NCBI GenBank assembly: GCA_020628865.1
Contig: JAHDEJ010000013.1
Span: 1-64,000, forward strand
Direction of reading: 5' to 3'
Origin: Acidimicrobiales bacterium
GTDB lineage: Bacteria > Actinomycetota > Acidimicrobiia > Acidimicrobiales > SHLQ01
DNA length: 64,000 nucleotides
Shown: piece after piece, positions 26,818 to 35,703 of the stretch
Layout of the letters: every line of letters starts with the position of its first letter
Position numbering within the stretch: position 1 is the stretch's first letter
Translations under genes and position numbers: made by a program
The notes under the pieces: model-generated
Seen by the model: the letters and a program-made list of their open reading frames with translations, nothing else
Databases searched by the model: none
Told to the model about the DNA's origin: nothing

Positions 26818-27579
26818 ATGGTGGGTCCTGAGCACGTCCGAACAGATGAACGGCACGGTGCCGACCCTCTCGTGCCCAGCGCGATCCTCGAACTGTCCGG
26901 CGCAGAAGCCGCAGCCCTCTCAGCCATCCGTCGTTTCGGCACTGGCGGGGTCATCCTGCGGGTGAGCGCCGGAGCCGTCGCAAGCTCCGTCGTGATCACG
27001 AGCATCCTGATGCTCGTCCTGTTCGGACCGTCATCGAGCGCCTTTCTCCCCGGGCTTGCCATCGGGGCAATCGTGCCTGCGCTCGTCGCACCCCCGATCA
27101 TCACCGTCATCGCCCGGCTGATCTCCCGGCTCGATCAGATGGGGGAGAAGCTCGCTGCAGTCGCAACGACGGATCCGCTCACCGAAGTGCACAACCGGCG
27201 CGGATTCTTCGAGGAACTCGACTCCATCGAACTCGACGACGGACCGCTGTCGGTGGCGATGCTCGACATCGACGACTTCAAACAACTGAACGACCGCCAC
27301 GGGCACGCGAGTGGCGACGCGGTACTCCGACACGTCGCCGGCTGGCTGCAACACCACGCCGAACGTTCAGGAGTCGTCGCTCGGCTGGGCGGCGATGAAT
27401 TCGTCCTGGTTGCCTCATCGCAGATCGTCAACCGGCTGAACCGTCGCGAGATGTTCACCATTGGCGAGGTCAGCTGTTCCGTGACGATCGGCATCGCACC
27501 GATGGGGGACGCTGGAGTCGACGAGGCATTGGCCGACGCCGACGCCCAGCTGTACCGGCACAAGGCCGCCCGCAACTGA
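26818..27579 (+). CDS. GGDEF-domain protein (probable diguanylate cyclase)
   Basis: 253 residues from the ATG at 26818; earlier in-frame starts would fall inside the repeat array. Two transmembrane helices (about residues 45-95) precede a GGDEF domain that begins at DPLTEVHNRRGFFEEL. It has metal-site DIDDFKQLNDRHGHASGD and active-site GGDEFV intact, so c-di-GMP synthesis is likely. No EAL domain is seen. Its stop abuts the histidine kinase stop as TGATCA. Confidence 0.9.
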   Translation: MVGPEHVRTDERHGADPLVPSAILELSGAEAAALSAIRRFGTGGVILRVSAGAVASSVVITSILMLVLFGPSSSAFLPGLAIGAIVPALVAPPIITVIARLISRLDQMGEKLAAVATTDPLTEVHNRRGFFEELDSIELDDGPLSVAMLDIDDFKQLNDRHGHASGDAVLRHVAGWLQHHAERSGVVARLGGDEFVLVASSQIVNRLNRREMFTIGEVSCSVTIGIAPMGDAGVDEALADADAQLYRHKAARN

Positions 27580-28671
27580 TCAGAGGTGCTGGGCCGAGTA
27601 CTTCGGGAGCCGGATGGTGACCTTGGTGCCAGCGTTGGCTCCGGTCTCGATCGACAGGCCGTACTCCGGGCCGAACGATGATCGCAGCCGGGTGTCCACG
27701 GCAAGGATCCCCACATGGGGTGTGCTGTCCGTGCCGCTGAGGGCTCGCTCCAACTGGGCCGGATCGATCCCGACGCCGTCATCCTCGATGTGGATTGCGA
27801 CTTCCGGCCCGGCGTTCTCGGCGATGATGCTCAACCTTCCAGCCCCGGGCCGGGCCTCCAGCCCATGCGAGATCGCGTTCTCCACGACCGGCTGGATCGT
27901 CAGGAAGGGAAGCCGCACCGGCAGCGCCTCCGGCGCGATGTTCAACGCCACGTCGAACCGGCCACCGAACCGCGCCTGCTCGAGATCGAGATACGCCTCG
28001 ACGAGACGAAGCTCCTCCGACACCGTCGTCAGGTCGGCCTGCGTGCGGAAGCTGGCTCGAAGAAACTCGGCGAACGTGGCGATCAGCGTGCGGGCCCGCG
28101 CCGGATCCGTGTTGACGAGTCCGGCGATTGCGGTCAGCGAATTGTGCAGGAAGTGCGGCGAGATCTGGGCCCGCAACGCTCGCAGCTCGGCCTCGGCCGC
28201 GTACGCCCTCGACTGCTCCAGCTCGGCGAGCTGCAGTTGCGACTCGACGAGCGAGGCCAGCTCGCGCAGCTCGCTCACATGACGGCGGGCATGCTCGGAG
28301 GCGAGGACGTGAATCGTCCCGATCGGCAGTCCCTCCGTCGTCAGTGCCACGGCAATGACCTCCGCCGAGCCGGTGGGCACGGTGATCTCGTAGACGGTCG
28401 GTCGATCCAGCCGACCGCGATCCAGGATGCCGGCCGTCTGCTCCAACACGGCGTCGTCCCAAGCGATCGACGCGCCGTCGACGGCGAGTACGGAACGGTC
28501 GTCGGTGACGGCTACGCAGGTCGCGCACAGGATCGACCGAGCCGTCTCGGCGATCTGGGCGGCGGCGCGCGTGGTGAAGCCGGATCGAAGCGCGGTCGAC
28601 AGCCGGTTCACGTCCTCGAGCATGGCCAACGCGTCGGTGGCCGGCCCGCTGCTGCGGCGGAAGAGCGCCAT
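27580..28671 (-). CDS. LytS-type sensor histidine kinase with GAF-like input
   Basis: 363 residues. A GAF-like N-terminal domain (about 20-140) with clustered Cys (ILCATCVAV) precedes a coiled coil and a His_kinase (LytS) H-box with H173 in QISPHFLHNSLTA. The ATPase motifs PVVENAISHG and DDGVGI follow. No transmembrane segment is seen, so input is cytoplasmic. It overlaps the symporter stop by ATGA and pairs with the LytTR regulator encoded upstream and divergently. Confidence 0.88.
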   Translation of the reverse strand: MALFRRSSGPATDALAMLEDVNRLSTALRSGFTTRAAAQIAETARSILCATCVAVTDDRSVLAVDGASIAWDDAVLEQTAGILDRGRLDRPTVYEITVPTGSAEVIAVALTTEGLPIGTIHVLASEHARRHVSELRELASLVESQLQLAELEQSRAYAAEAELRALRAQISPHFLHNSLTAIAGLVNTDPARARTLIATFAEFLRASFRTQADLTTVSEELRLVEAYLDLEQARFGGRFDVALNIAPEALPVRLPFLTIQPVVENAISHGLEARPGAGRLSIIAENAGPEVAIHIEDDGVGIDPAQLERALSGTDSTPHVGILAVDTRLRSSFGPEYGLSIETGANAGTKVTIRLPKYSAQHL

Positions 28672-30404
28672 CAGACCGGCACCTCGACGTGGCGCTCTTC
28701 GTCGACCTGGTCGTCGATCTCGGGCACATGCATCAATGCGAACTTGTGGCCGATGTCGGCCACCTTGTTCCGGTCACGTTTCGAGACGATGATCGCAACA
28801 GCGAACCCGATGGGCACCGTCCAGGCGGCGGGTGTGGTGAAGATCGCGAGCGGCCAGCCGCCGGTGACCAGGCCGGCCCACGAGACGAGCACGGCACCGG
28901 TGCTCAGCACACCGCCGGTGATTGCCGCGGCCATGGCGCCCCGGCTGGTGAGCCCGGTCCACCAGATTCCCAGGAGGAGCAATGGACAGATCGACGACGC
29001 CGCAATGGCCGTCGACCAGCCGATCAGCACGTTGATGTCGATCTGCTCGACGGCGAGCCCGGCGGCGACCGATACCGCGCCACCAACCCAAACCGCTCGC
29101 CGGAACTGGGGAACCCCGGCGGACATCATGTCGTGGCTCACGGCGCCGGCGATTGCGATGAGGAGCCCGGAGGAGGTGGACAGGAATGCCGCAACCGCAC
29201 CGGCGGCGACGATTGCGGTGACGAGCTCGCCACCGATGCCTTCGATCAAGCGCTCGCCCACGAGCACCGTGATTGCGTCGGTCGTTCCGTTGCTCAACAC
29301 CTCCGGACCGACCACCCGCCCGACGGCCGAGAACATCGGCAGCATCGCGTAGTACGGGGTGATGAGGGCCAGCACGTAGAGGTTGGTCCGGCGGGCGGCA
29401 CGTCCGGTTGGGTTCGTGTAGAAGCGGACGACGATGTGGGGGAGCGCGGTGAGCCCGAACATGTTCGCGACGAAGGACGCGAGCGAGAAGTAGAGCGGAT
29501 GGCCGCCGCTCAGGTTCTTCTCACCGAGCGCCTGCGCCCAGGACTCGCCGGTGAGGGGTTCGATGCCTTCGGCGTGCGGCACGAGTGTTCCAGCCGGCCA
29601 CGTGATCTCCGAAGCTGCGGCGATGGTCAGCTCGCCTGCGGGGACCAGCGTGCCGGTCCGTTCCACCACGAAGTCGCCGATCGAACCTGAACCGCTCACC
29701 ACCACGCCCTCGTCGACGACCACGGTGATCTCGTTCGGGTATTCGACCGTCGTGTCTTCGACGAAAACGGGGGGTCCTTCGGTCACGATTTCGCCGACCT
29801 CCTCGCGGAACCAGAACGTCGAGATCACGACGAAAGGGATGAGGATTCCGAGGAAGATGAAGAAGAACTGGAACCCCTGCACGAACGTGATTCCCCGCAT
29901 GCCTCCGGCGCTCAGGTTGGCCGCCACCAACACTCCGACGGCAACGACACCCACCCAATACGGGGTGCCGATGAGCGCCCGGGTGACCACACCGGCGCCT
30001 TTGAGCTGGGCGAGGAAGAAGAACCAGCTGGCAACGACCACCATCACGGCAACCACCGTCCGAAGCCGAGGCGAATCGAGCCGCCCCTCCACGAACTCGG
30101 GGATCGTGTACGAACCGAATCGGCGCATCGGAGCGGCGAGAAACAGCGAGAGCAGGAGGAACCCGACCGTCCAACCGGCGATGGGCCACAACATGTCCGG
30201 ACCGAAGACCATGATGAGCGCCGGCGCGCCGAGGTAGCTGGCCGCCGACATCGCCTCACCACAGACCGCAAACGCGTTCCAGACCGGATGAACCGAACGC
30301 GAGGCCACGAAGAAGTTGGATGTCGTTCGGGCATAGCGAAGCCCGGTCGTGCCGAGGATCAGGGTCATCGTCACCACGCTCAGCACGGCGATGATCGGAA
30401 TCAC
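28671..30404 (-). CDS. Sodium/solute symporter (SSS family, acetate/pyruvate-type)
   Basis: 577 residues from the GTG at 30404, which overlaps the preceding gene as GTGA. Thirteen or so hydrophobic segments; FFVASRSVHPVWNAFAVCGE and SAASYLGAPA are typical of ActP/YjcG-like members. A hydrophilic insert of about 110 residues sits between two helices (about residues 215-325), longer than in ActP. The neighbouring small membrane protein and LytS/LytTR system resemble carboxylate-uptake loci. The substrate is not determined. Confidence 0.88.
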   Translation of the reverse strand: MIPIIAVLSVVTMTLILGTTGLRYARTTSNFFVASRSVHPVWNAFAVCGEAMSAASYLGAPALIMVFGPDMLWPIAGWTVGFLLLSLFLAAPMRRFGSYTIPEFVEGRLDSPRLRTVVAVMVVVASWFFFLAQLKGAGVVTRALIGTPYWVGVVAVGVLVAANLSAGGMRGITFVQGFQFFFIFLGILIPFVVISTFWFREEVGEIVTEGPPVFVEDTTVEYPNEITVVVDEGVVVSGSGSIGDFVVERTGTLVPAGELTIAAASEITWPAGTLVPHAEGIEPLTGESWAQALGEKNLSGGHPLYFSLASFVANMFGLTALPHIVVRFYTNPTGRAARRTNLYVLALITPYYAMLPMFSAVGRVVGPEVLSNGTTDAITVLVGERLIEGIGGELVTAIVAAGAVAAFLSTSSGLLIAIAGAVSHDMMSAGVPQFRRAVWVGGAVSVAAGLAVEQIDINVLIGWSTAIAASSICPLLLLGIWWTGLTSRGAMAAAITGGVLSTGAVLVSWAGLVTGGWPLAIFTTPAAWTVPIGFAVAIIVSKRDRNKVADIGHKFALMHVPEIDDQVDEERHVEVPV

Positions 30405-30811
30405 GGAGCGGCCTCCCGATGGGCCTCGCTCCACTCGGTCTCGATGCGCACGGATCGACGTTCGTGGAGGAAGGCGAGCGCCGCGGTGGAGAACAATGCG
30501 ATCGGCCCGACCACCACCCACGGCACCGGTGGGAGGCCGAACGGGCGGGCACTGCGAACCTCGGGAACGAGTGCCAGCAGGAGCAGGAAACCGAGGAGGG
30601 GAACGACGATCACGGCCACATGCCGAAGGGACGTTCGAGCCTGCAACCGCACCAAATCGAGCACCTCTTCAGCGTCGACGGTGTGGCCTCGAACGTGGCT
30701 CGCCCGACCCCGGGATCGGTCGAATCGGCGGGCCGCCGCCGTCCGCGGATGCAGGACCACGCGGCGCCGTTCGGCGGGGGGCGGAGACTCGGACATGCCG
30801 CCAGTGTCCAT
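30401..30811 (-). CDS. Small two-helix membrane protein, symporter partner (DUF485-like position)
   Basis: 136 residues, or 131 from the second Met. A basic soluble N-terminal half precedes two hydrophobic segments (VAVIVVPLLGFLLLLALV and WVVVGPIALFSTAALAFL). ActP-type symporters are commonly encoded with such a small membrane protein (YjcH/DUF485). The GTGA overlap with the symporter supports a stoichiometric pair. The family match itself is weak. Confidence 0.6.
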   Translation of the reverse strand: MDTGGMSESPPPAERRRVVLHPRTAAARRFDRSRGRASHVRGHTVDAEEVLDLVRLQARTSLRHVAVIVVPLLGFLLLLALVPEVRSARPFGLPPVPWVVVGPIALFSTAALAFLHERRSVRIETEWSEAHREAAP

Positions 30812-30860
30812 TGCGCTGGGAGGCGAGTCCAGTTATCTTTCCCCGACCGGAGGGGTGTTT

Positions 30861-31610
30861 GTGCTTCGAGCTTTGGTGGTGGACGACGAAAAACCGGCCC
30901 GGGACGATCTGCGCTGGATGCTCGATCGGCAGGACGACATCGGCGAGGTCGTGGAGGCCTGCGGCGCGGCGGAGGCGCTGAAGCTGCTCGCCGCCTCGTC
31001 CAAGGACGACGCGTTCGATGTCGTGTTCCTCGACATTCGCATGCCCGAGCTGGACGGACTCGACATCGCCCGGATGATCGGCAGGTTCGAAGCGCCACCG
31101 GCGATCGTTTTCGTGACCGCGTTCGACACTCCGGCGTCCGACGCGTTCGAGCTCGCCGCGGTCGACTACCTGCGAAAGCCGGTCGCCGCCGACCGACTGA
31201 GTCGCGCCATCGATCGTGTCTGCGCCGTGCGCAGCGGTGCCGGGAGGGAGCCCGATCTCCAACCGGATCGGCTCGCTGTCTCCACCCACGGTGGCCGCCA
31301 AGTCCTCCTGCGGCCGAACGAAGTCACGCATTTCGAGGCGTCCGGAGACTACGTGCGGGTGCACACGGCGACCGAGTCGTACCTGATCCGAGACACCATG
31401 GCGCGCTTGACAGATGCGTGGAGCCGCCACGGCTTCCTCAGGATCCACCGCGGCTACAGCGTCCGAATGTCTGCGGTCGATGAGGTTCGCTCGTCGTCGA
31501 GCGGCCGGTGCGTCCTCGTCAACGAGCAGGAAATTCCGGTCTCGCGTCGGTATGCCCGGGAGCTCACGCTGCGTCTCACCGGCGATCGGAACCCCGACAG
31601 AGCGAACTGA
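30861..31610 (+). CDS. LytTR-family response regulator
   Basis: 249 residues from the GTG at 30861 behind GGAGGGG. The receiver domain has D58 in FLDIRMPELDG and the KP of DYLRKPV. A C-terminal LytTR DNA-binding domain follows (VTHFEASGDYVRVHT, FLRIHRGYSVRMSAVDEV). It is divergent from the symporter operon and should respond to the LytS-type kinase. In E. coli, BtsSR and YpdAB of the same type switch on carboxylate transporters. Confidence 0.93.
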   Translation: MLRALVVDDEKPARDDLRWMLDRQDDIGEVVEACGAAEALKLLAASSKDDAFDVVFLDIRMPELDGLDIARMIGRFEAPPAIVFVTAFDTPASDAFELAAVDYLRKPVAADRLSRAIDRVCAVRSGAGREPDLQPDRLAVSTHGGRQVLLRPNEVTHFEASGDYVRVHTATESYLIRDTMARLTDAWSRHGFLRIHRGYSVRMSAVDEVRSSSSGRCVLVNEQEIPVSRRYARELTLRLTGDRNPDRAN

Positions 31611-31693
31611 GGCGAAAAAGCCCTGCCGTTCATCGACCGTTCGTCGCACTCGATGGCGAGTGGACCCGTCGAACTCCCCGCCTGCTGAAAAGC

Positions 31694-31713
31694 CACAGTT
31701 CGTCTGGACTGTG
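31694..31713. promoter_or_regulatory. Inverted repeat upstream of the TRAP operon
   Basis: CACAGT and ACTGTG are separated by 8 bp, about 100 bp before the TRAP genes and 84 bp after the LytTR gene. It could be an activator or repressor site; the binding protein is unknown. Confidence 0.35.
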
Positions 31714-31744
31714 ACCGGCGACACCGGGAAGGATGTGAAGGTCC

Positions 31745-31764
31745 GCAGCAGAGGAATCTGCTGC
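31745..31764 (+). promoter_or_regulatory. Leader hairpin of the TRAP operon
   Basis: GCAGCAGA and TCTGCTGC form a perfect 8-bp stem closed by a GGAA tetraloop, 18 bp before the leader ORF start. It could act in mRNA stability or translation control. Confidence 0.45.
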
Positions 31765-31782
31765 ACCAGGGGAGGGGAACAG

Positions 31783-31824
31783 ATGGTGCGAGTCATCGCG
31801 ATGCTCGGAGGTCGGTGTGGCTGA
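31783..31824 (+). CDS. Leader ORF of 13 codons overlapping the dctQ start
   Basis: The ATG at 31783 follows the purine-rich GGGGAGGGG and encodes MVRVIAMLGGRCG, ending at a TGA that overlaps the first codons of the TRAP small permease. Its site is better than that of the permease itself, so ribosomes may load here and re-initiate. It may instead be a chance ORF. Confidence 0.4.
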   Translation: MVRVIAMLGGRCG

Positions 31825-32686
31825 TCAGACGAGCAATGTCGACGTCGAGTCGATTCTCGAAGGTGTGAAGGTCGAGAAGGACCTCGACATCAGCGCCGAC
31901 AGCCCGGCGCTTGCGATCTTCGCCCGAATCCATCCGGCTGGCATCGTGGCGGCCGGCGCCCTGATCGCCGCCATCATCGGCCACGTTGCGTTCGACACGG
32001 ATCGGCTGATCGGCAACATGAGCTGGTGGCAGTGGGTGCTGCTCGTTGCCGTCGTCGCACTGTCGGTGCTGCCCGACGTGATGAACCGGGTTCGTGTGGC
32101 CATCGAAGCGATTGCGGACACGATGCTTCGGATCGTCTGGGTCCTCGGGTGGCTCGTGTTCATCGTGCAGCTCATCAACGTGGTGACCCGCTACCTCAAC
32201 CCGCTCTTCGAGAGCGACATCCTCATCGGCGAGATGACCAGCCTCGCCTGGCAGCTGTTCGCACTCATTGCGCTGCTCGGACTTCCCTACGGCGTGAAGG
32301 CCGCAGTGAACCCCCGCATCGACTTCTGGTGGGCCGAATGGTCGGATCGAAAGAAGGCCTGGCTGGACTTCGTGATGCACACGTTCTTCTTTCTCCCCTT
32401 CCTCTTCTCGATGACGATCATCCTGCGGCAGTTCGCCGCCACCGCACTCGGCCAACGTCGCGGCGACGGAACCTGGCCGAGCGGATGGCGGGTCTGGGAG
32501 ACCTGGGAAGAATCGCCGGACGCCGACCAGCTGCCACTCGGGCCGATCAAGGCGTTCATCTTCGTGGGCTTCGTGTTCTTCGCTCTGCAGATCGCGGCCG
32601 AGATCATCAAGACCGGCTTCGTCCTCATGGGCAAGCGTGACTACGGACAGATCGCCTCCGGCGACGAGTTCCAGCGGATCGAGTAG
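31817..32686 (+). CDS. TRAP transporter small permease (DctQ-like, extended)
   Basis: 289 residues from the GTG at 31817 with GGAGG six bases upstream. About six transmembrane segments; NVVTRYLNPLFESDILIGEM and FALIALLGLPYGVKAAVNPR carry the DctQ core. Two additional helices at the N-terminus (residues 38-95) make it longer than the usual four-helix protein. It resembles the mannitol/chloroaromatic subgroup. It is first of the Q-M-P operon. Confidence 0.85.
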   Translation: MADQTSNVDVESILEGVKVEKDLDISADSPALAIFARIHPAGIVAAGALIAAIIGHVAFDTDRLIGNMSWWQWVLLVAVVALSVLPDVMNRVRVAIEAIADTMLRIVWVLGWLVFIVQLINVVTRYLNPLFESDILIGEMTSLAWQLFALIALLGLPYGVKAAVNPRIDFWWAEWSDRKKAWLDFVMHTFFFLPFLFSMTIILRQFAATALGQRRGDGTWPSGWRVWETWEESPDADQLPLGPIKAFIFVGFVFFALQIAAEIIKTGFVLMGKRDYGQIASGDEFQRIE

Positions 32687-32697
32687 GGGACCAGCAG

Positions 32698-34317
32698 ATG
32701 ATGAGCACCGGCCTTTTGGCCATCGAAACCTTCCTCGGACTCGACTGGGGCGTCTTCTTGTCGCTCGTGATGTTCGCGGTCTTCATGTTCCTGATCCTCA
32801 CCGGTTACAACGTGGCGTTCTCGTTTGCGAGCGTGTCGGTAGCCTTCGCCTTCATCGGCGATCTGACCGACGCATTCCGCGTTGAGTCGCTGGCCACGCT
32901 CGGGAACCAGTGGTTCACGGCGGTGAGCGATGCGACGCTCCTCGCCGTGCCGTTGTTCGTGTTGATGGGAGCCATCCTCGAACGGTCTGGCCTGGCCGAA
33001 CGGCTGCTGAACGCCATCGGCCTGCTCATGGGCCCGCTCCGTGGTGGCGTCGCCGCCGCTGTGGTCATCGTGGGCACGCTCCTGGCCGCTGCGACCGGTG
33101 TGGTCGCGGCAACCGTGATCGTGATGGGTCTGCTGTCGCTGCCGGCGATGGTCAAGCTCGGCTACGACCACAAGCTCGCCACCGGCGCCATCACGGCGTC
33201 GGGCACGCTGGCTCAGCTGCTTCCGCCCAGCATCGTGCTCATCCTGCTGGCCCAGCAGTTGGGCGTCGGCATCCTCGGCCTGTTCGCCGGTGCGCTGCTG
33301 CCCGGGCTGCTCCTTTCCGGCCTCTACGTCGTCTACGTGCTCGGGGCGGCCTACCTCAAGCCCGAGCGTGGTCCGGCAATGCCTCCCGAACAGCGGGAGC
33401 TCGCCGGAAACCCGTCGCTCGCCACGAAGGCGATCCTTGCGGGGATCCTCGCCTTCATGGTCTTCCTGGTCCTGATCCTGCGAGGCGCAGATCCGGAGAC
33501 CACGAACGCACTCGGTTTCGCCCTGCTGTGGTCGGGCGTCGCGTTTGCGATCTTCTTCGGGATCATGGCGGTCACCAAGATGCTGGGCACCGAGGTGCTG
33601 GTCTCGATCGTGCCGACCGTCGTCCTCATCGTCGGCGTGTTGTTCTCGATCTTCCAGGGCATCGCCACACCGTCGGAGTCCGGTGCGGTCGGTGTGCTCG
33701 GCGCTCTCATCCTCACGGTCCTCAACCGGCTGGTGGACAAGCAGCTGATCAAGGAGGGAGCGGCCCACATCCAGACCGAGTGGAAGCTCACGCCGAAGGC
33801 GCTCCGGGCCGCCGGTATCTCCACCGCCAACATCACGATCCTCGTGATGACGCTGCTGTTCTGCTCCACCTTCTTCCGCCTGATGTTCCGCGAGCTCGGC
33901 GGTGCCGATCAGGTGTCCGACTGGCTCACCTCGGTCGGCGGTGGCAAGTGGGGGTTCGTGCTGATCGCCATGGTCGCCGTGTTCCTGCTGGGCATCAATC
34001 TCGAGTTCCTCGAGATCACCTTCATCGTGGTCCCGATCTTCGTCCCGGCGATGCAGGAGCTCCAGTTCACCGAAGCCGAAACCATCTGGTTCGCGATGCT
34101 GATGGCGGTGAACCTCAACATGGCCTTCATCTCGCCGCCGGTCGGGTTCTCGCTCTTCTACCTGCAGAGCGTTGCGCCGCCTGAGGTGAAGACCGCCGAC
34201 ATCCACAAGGGTGCGATCCCGTTCATGGTGTTGCAGGGCATCGCCATGGTCATCCTCGGCATCTGGGACGAGATCGTGTTCACGTCCATGCGCTTCTTCG
34301 GAGGCATCGAAGTCTGA
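32698..34317 (+). CDS. TRAP transporter large permease (DctM-like)
   Basis: 539 residues and about 12-14 helices. LDWGVFLSLVMFAVFMFLIL, the conserved TGYNVAFSFA, SGTLAQLLPPSIVLILLAQQ and the C-terminal NMAFISPPVGFSLFYLQSV are DctM features. It forms the elevator-type Na+-coupled transport unit with the small permease. It lies 11 bp after dctQ. Confidence 0.93.
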   Translation: MMSTGLLAIETFLGLDWGVFLSLVMFAVFMFLILTGYNVAFSFASVSVAFAFIGDLTDAFRVESLATLGNQWFTAVSDATLLAVPLFVLMGAILERSGLAERLLNAIGLLMGPLRGGVAAAVVIVGTLLAAATGVVAATVIVMGLLSLPAMVKLGYDHKLATGAITASGTLAQLLPPSIVLILLAQQLGVGILGLFAGALLPGLLLSGLYVVYVLGAAYLKPERGPAMPPEQRELAGNPSLATKAILAGILAFMVFLVLILRGADPETTNALGFALLWSGVAFAIFFGIMAVTKMLGTEVLVSIVPTVVLIVGVLFSIFQGIATPSESGAVGVLGALILTVLNRLVDKQLIKEGAAHIQTEWKLTPKALRAAGISTANITILVMTLLFCSTFFRLMFRELGGADQVSDWLTSVGGGKWGFVLIAMVAVFLLGINLEFLEITFIVVPIFVPAMQELQFTEAETIWFAMLMAVNLNMAFISPPVGFSLFYLQSVAPPEVKTADIHKGAIPFMVLQGIAMVILGIWDEIVFTSMRFFGGIEV

Positions 34318-34370
34318 CCGAGTACCGGTCACCACACAGCAAGACCATCTACAGGAGGGGAAACTCCAAA

Positions 34371-35612
34371 ATGGAAAACCAGGAAACCCAGGAGGAACTG
34401 ACGGGACTCAACCGTCGCTCGTTCCTCGGCAAGGCAGGCGTCGGCGTGGCCGGCTTTGCTGCCAGCGCCGCCGTCCTCGCAGCGTGCGGCAGCGACGGTG
34501 AGCCGTCGGACAACGCCGACGGTGGCGACACCGGAACGGATTCGTCCGAGGGTGGCACCAGCGAAGAGAACGAGATCATCGAGGCGTCCCAGGACGCTCC
34601 GGAGATCGAGTGGGAGATGGCCACCAGCTGGCCGACGGCCCTGGTCACCATCTTCGGTGGCGCAACGTTCTTCACCGAGCAGGTCAGCCGCCTCACCGGC
34701 GGTCGCTTCAAGATCAACGCCCGCCCCGCAGGCGAGATCGTCGGCGGCACCGAGGTGCTTCCCGCCGTGCGCGATGGTGGTGTTGCCTCCGGCCACACCG
34801 CGTCGTACTACTACACCGGCCTCAGCCCGGTGCAGCAGTTCGGTACCGCAGTTCCGTTCGGCCTCAACCAGCGTCAGCAGAACGCCTGGCTCTACCAGGG
34901 CTACAACGGCAACCCGCGGGGTATCGACATCCTCAACGAGTTCTATGCCGAAGAGCACGGCACCATCGCCTTCCCGGCCGGCGGTACCGGTTGCCAGATG
35001 GGCGGCTGGTTCTCCAAGCCGATCGAGAGCGTGGCCGACCTCAACGGTCTGACCATGCGTATCCCGGGTATCGCGGGTCAGGTGCTCACGAACCTCGGTG
35101 GTGAGCAGATCTCGATGCCTGGTGGCGAAATCCTCCAGGCCATCCAGACCGGCGCCATCGATGCGGCCGAGTTCGTCGGCCCGACCGATGACCTCATCCT
35201 CGGCCTCGACCAGTTCGACGGTGAACTCTTCTACTACCACCCGGGTTGGTGGGAGCCAGGCACGGCGCTCGAGGTCCAGTTCCCGCTGTCGCAGTGGAAC
35301 GAGCTGCCTGAGCAGTACCAGGCCGCAATCGAGGCTGCCGCCGCAATGGCGAACTCGAACATGATGGCCACGTACGACACGCTGAACCCGATCGATCTCC
35401 AGACGATCAAGGGCTTTGCGAACGTGCAGGAGTTCAACTCCGACATCATGGCGGCGTTCAAGGAAGAGACCGAGAACGTGCTCGACACCATCGCCGGAGA
35501 CGATTCGCGGTTCGCCGCAATCCTCGGCCCATGGCGTGAGTACCGCGACGCGGTCTCCGAGTGGCACGGCCTCGCCGAGCGCTCGTACCTCAACTCTCAG
35601 ACCCAGCTCTGA
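34371..35612 (+). CDS. TRAP transporter substrate-binding lipoprotein (DctP-like)
   Basis: 413 residues. A twin-arginine signal (NRRSFLGK, R15/R16) is combined with a lipobox ending at C39 (VLAACG), so it is a Tat-exported lipoprotein. An acidic linker of about 40 residues precedes the DctP fold, with the signature region MGGWFSKPIESVADLNGLTM and the Arg of MRIPGIAG that usually binds a carboxylate. AGGAGGGG precedes the ATG. The ligand is probably an organic acid. Confidence 0.93.
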   Translation: MENQETQEELTGLNRRSFLGKAGVGVAGFAASAAVLAACGSDGEPSDNADGGDTGTDSSEGGTSEENEIIEASQDAPEIEWEMATSWPTALVTIFGGATFFTEQVSRLTGGRFKINARPAGEIVGGTEVLPAVRDGGVASGHTASYYYTGLSPVQQFGTAVPFGLNQRQQNAWLYQGYNGNPRGIDILNEFYAEEHGTIAFPAGGTGCQMGGWFSKPIESVADLNGLTMRIPGIAGQVLTNLGGEQISMPGGEILQAIQTGAIDAAEFVGPTDDLILGLDQFDGELFYYHPGWWEPGTALEVQFPLSQWNELPEQYQAAIEAAAAMANSNMMATYDTLNPIDLQTIKGFANVQEFNSDIMAAFKEETENVLDTIAGDDSRFAAILGPWREYRDAVSEWHGLAERSYLNSQTQL

Positions 35613-35633
35613 GCCGGTAACCCTTCCCCTCCG

Positions 35634-35659
35634 CCGGCGGGGCCTTCGGGCCCCGCCGG
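35634..35659 (+). terminator. Terminator of the TRAP operon
   Basis: CCGGCGGGGCC and GGCCCCGCCGG form a perfect 11-bp stem around a TTCG tetraloop, 22 bp after the dctP stop. There is no T-tract, but the stem is very stable. Confidence 0.8.
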
Positions 35660-35703
35660 TCACCGGGTTGGTGCCCGGGACGACGGGGAGACATTCTCGG
35701 ACC

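Noticed and set aside
31414-31824. A 136-codon frame overlapping the LytTR gene end and running into the TRAP leader
   Set aside because: Its first part is out of frame inside the regulator gene. Only the last 13 codons, with their own ribosome-binding site, are kept as a candidate leader ORF.
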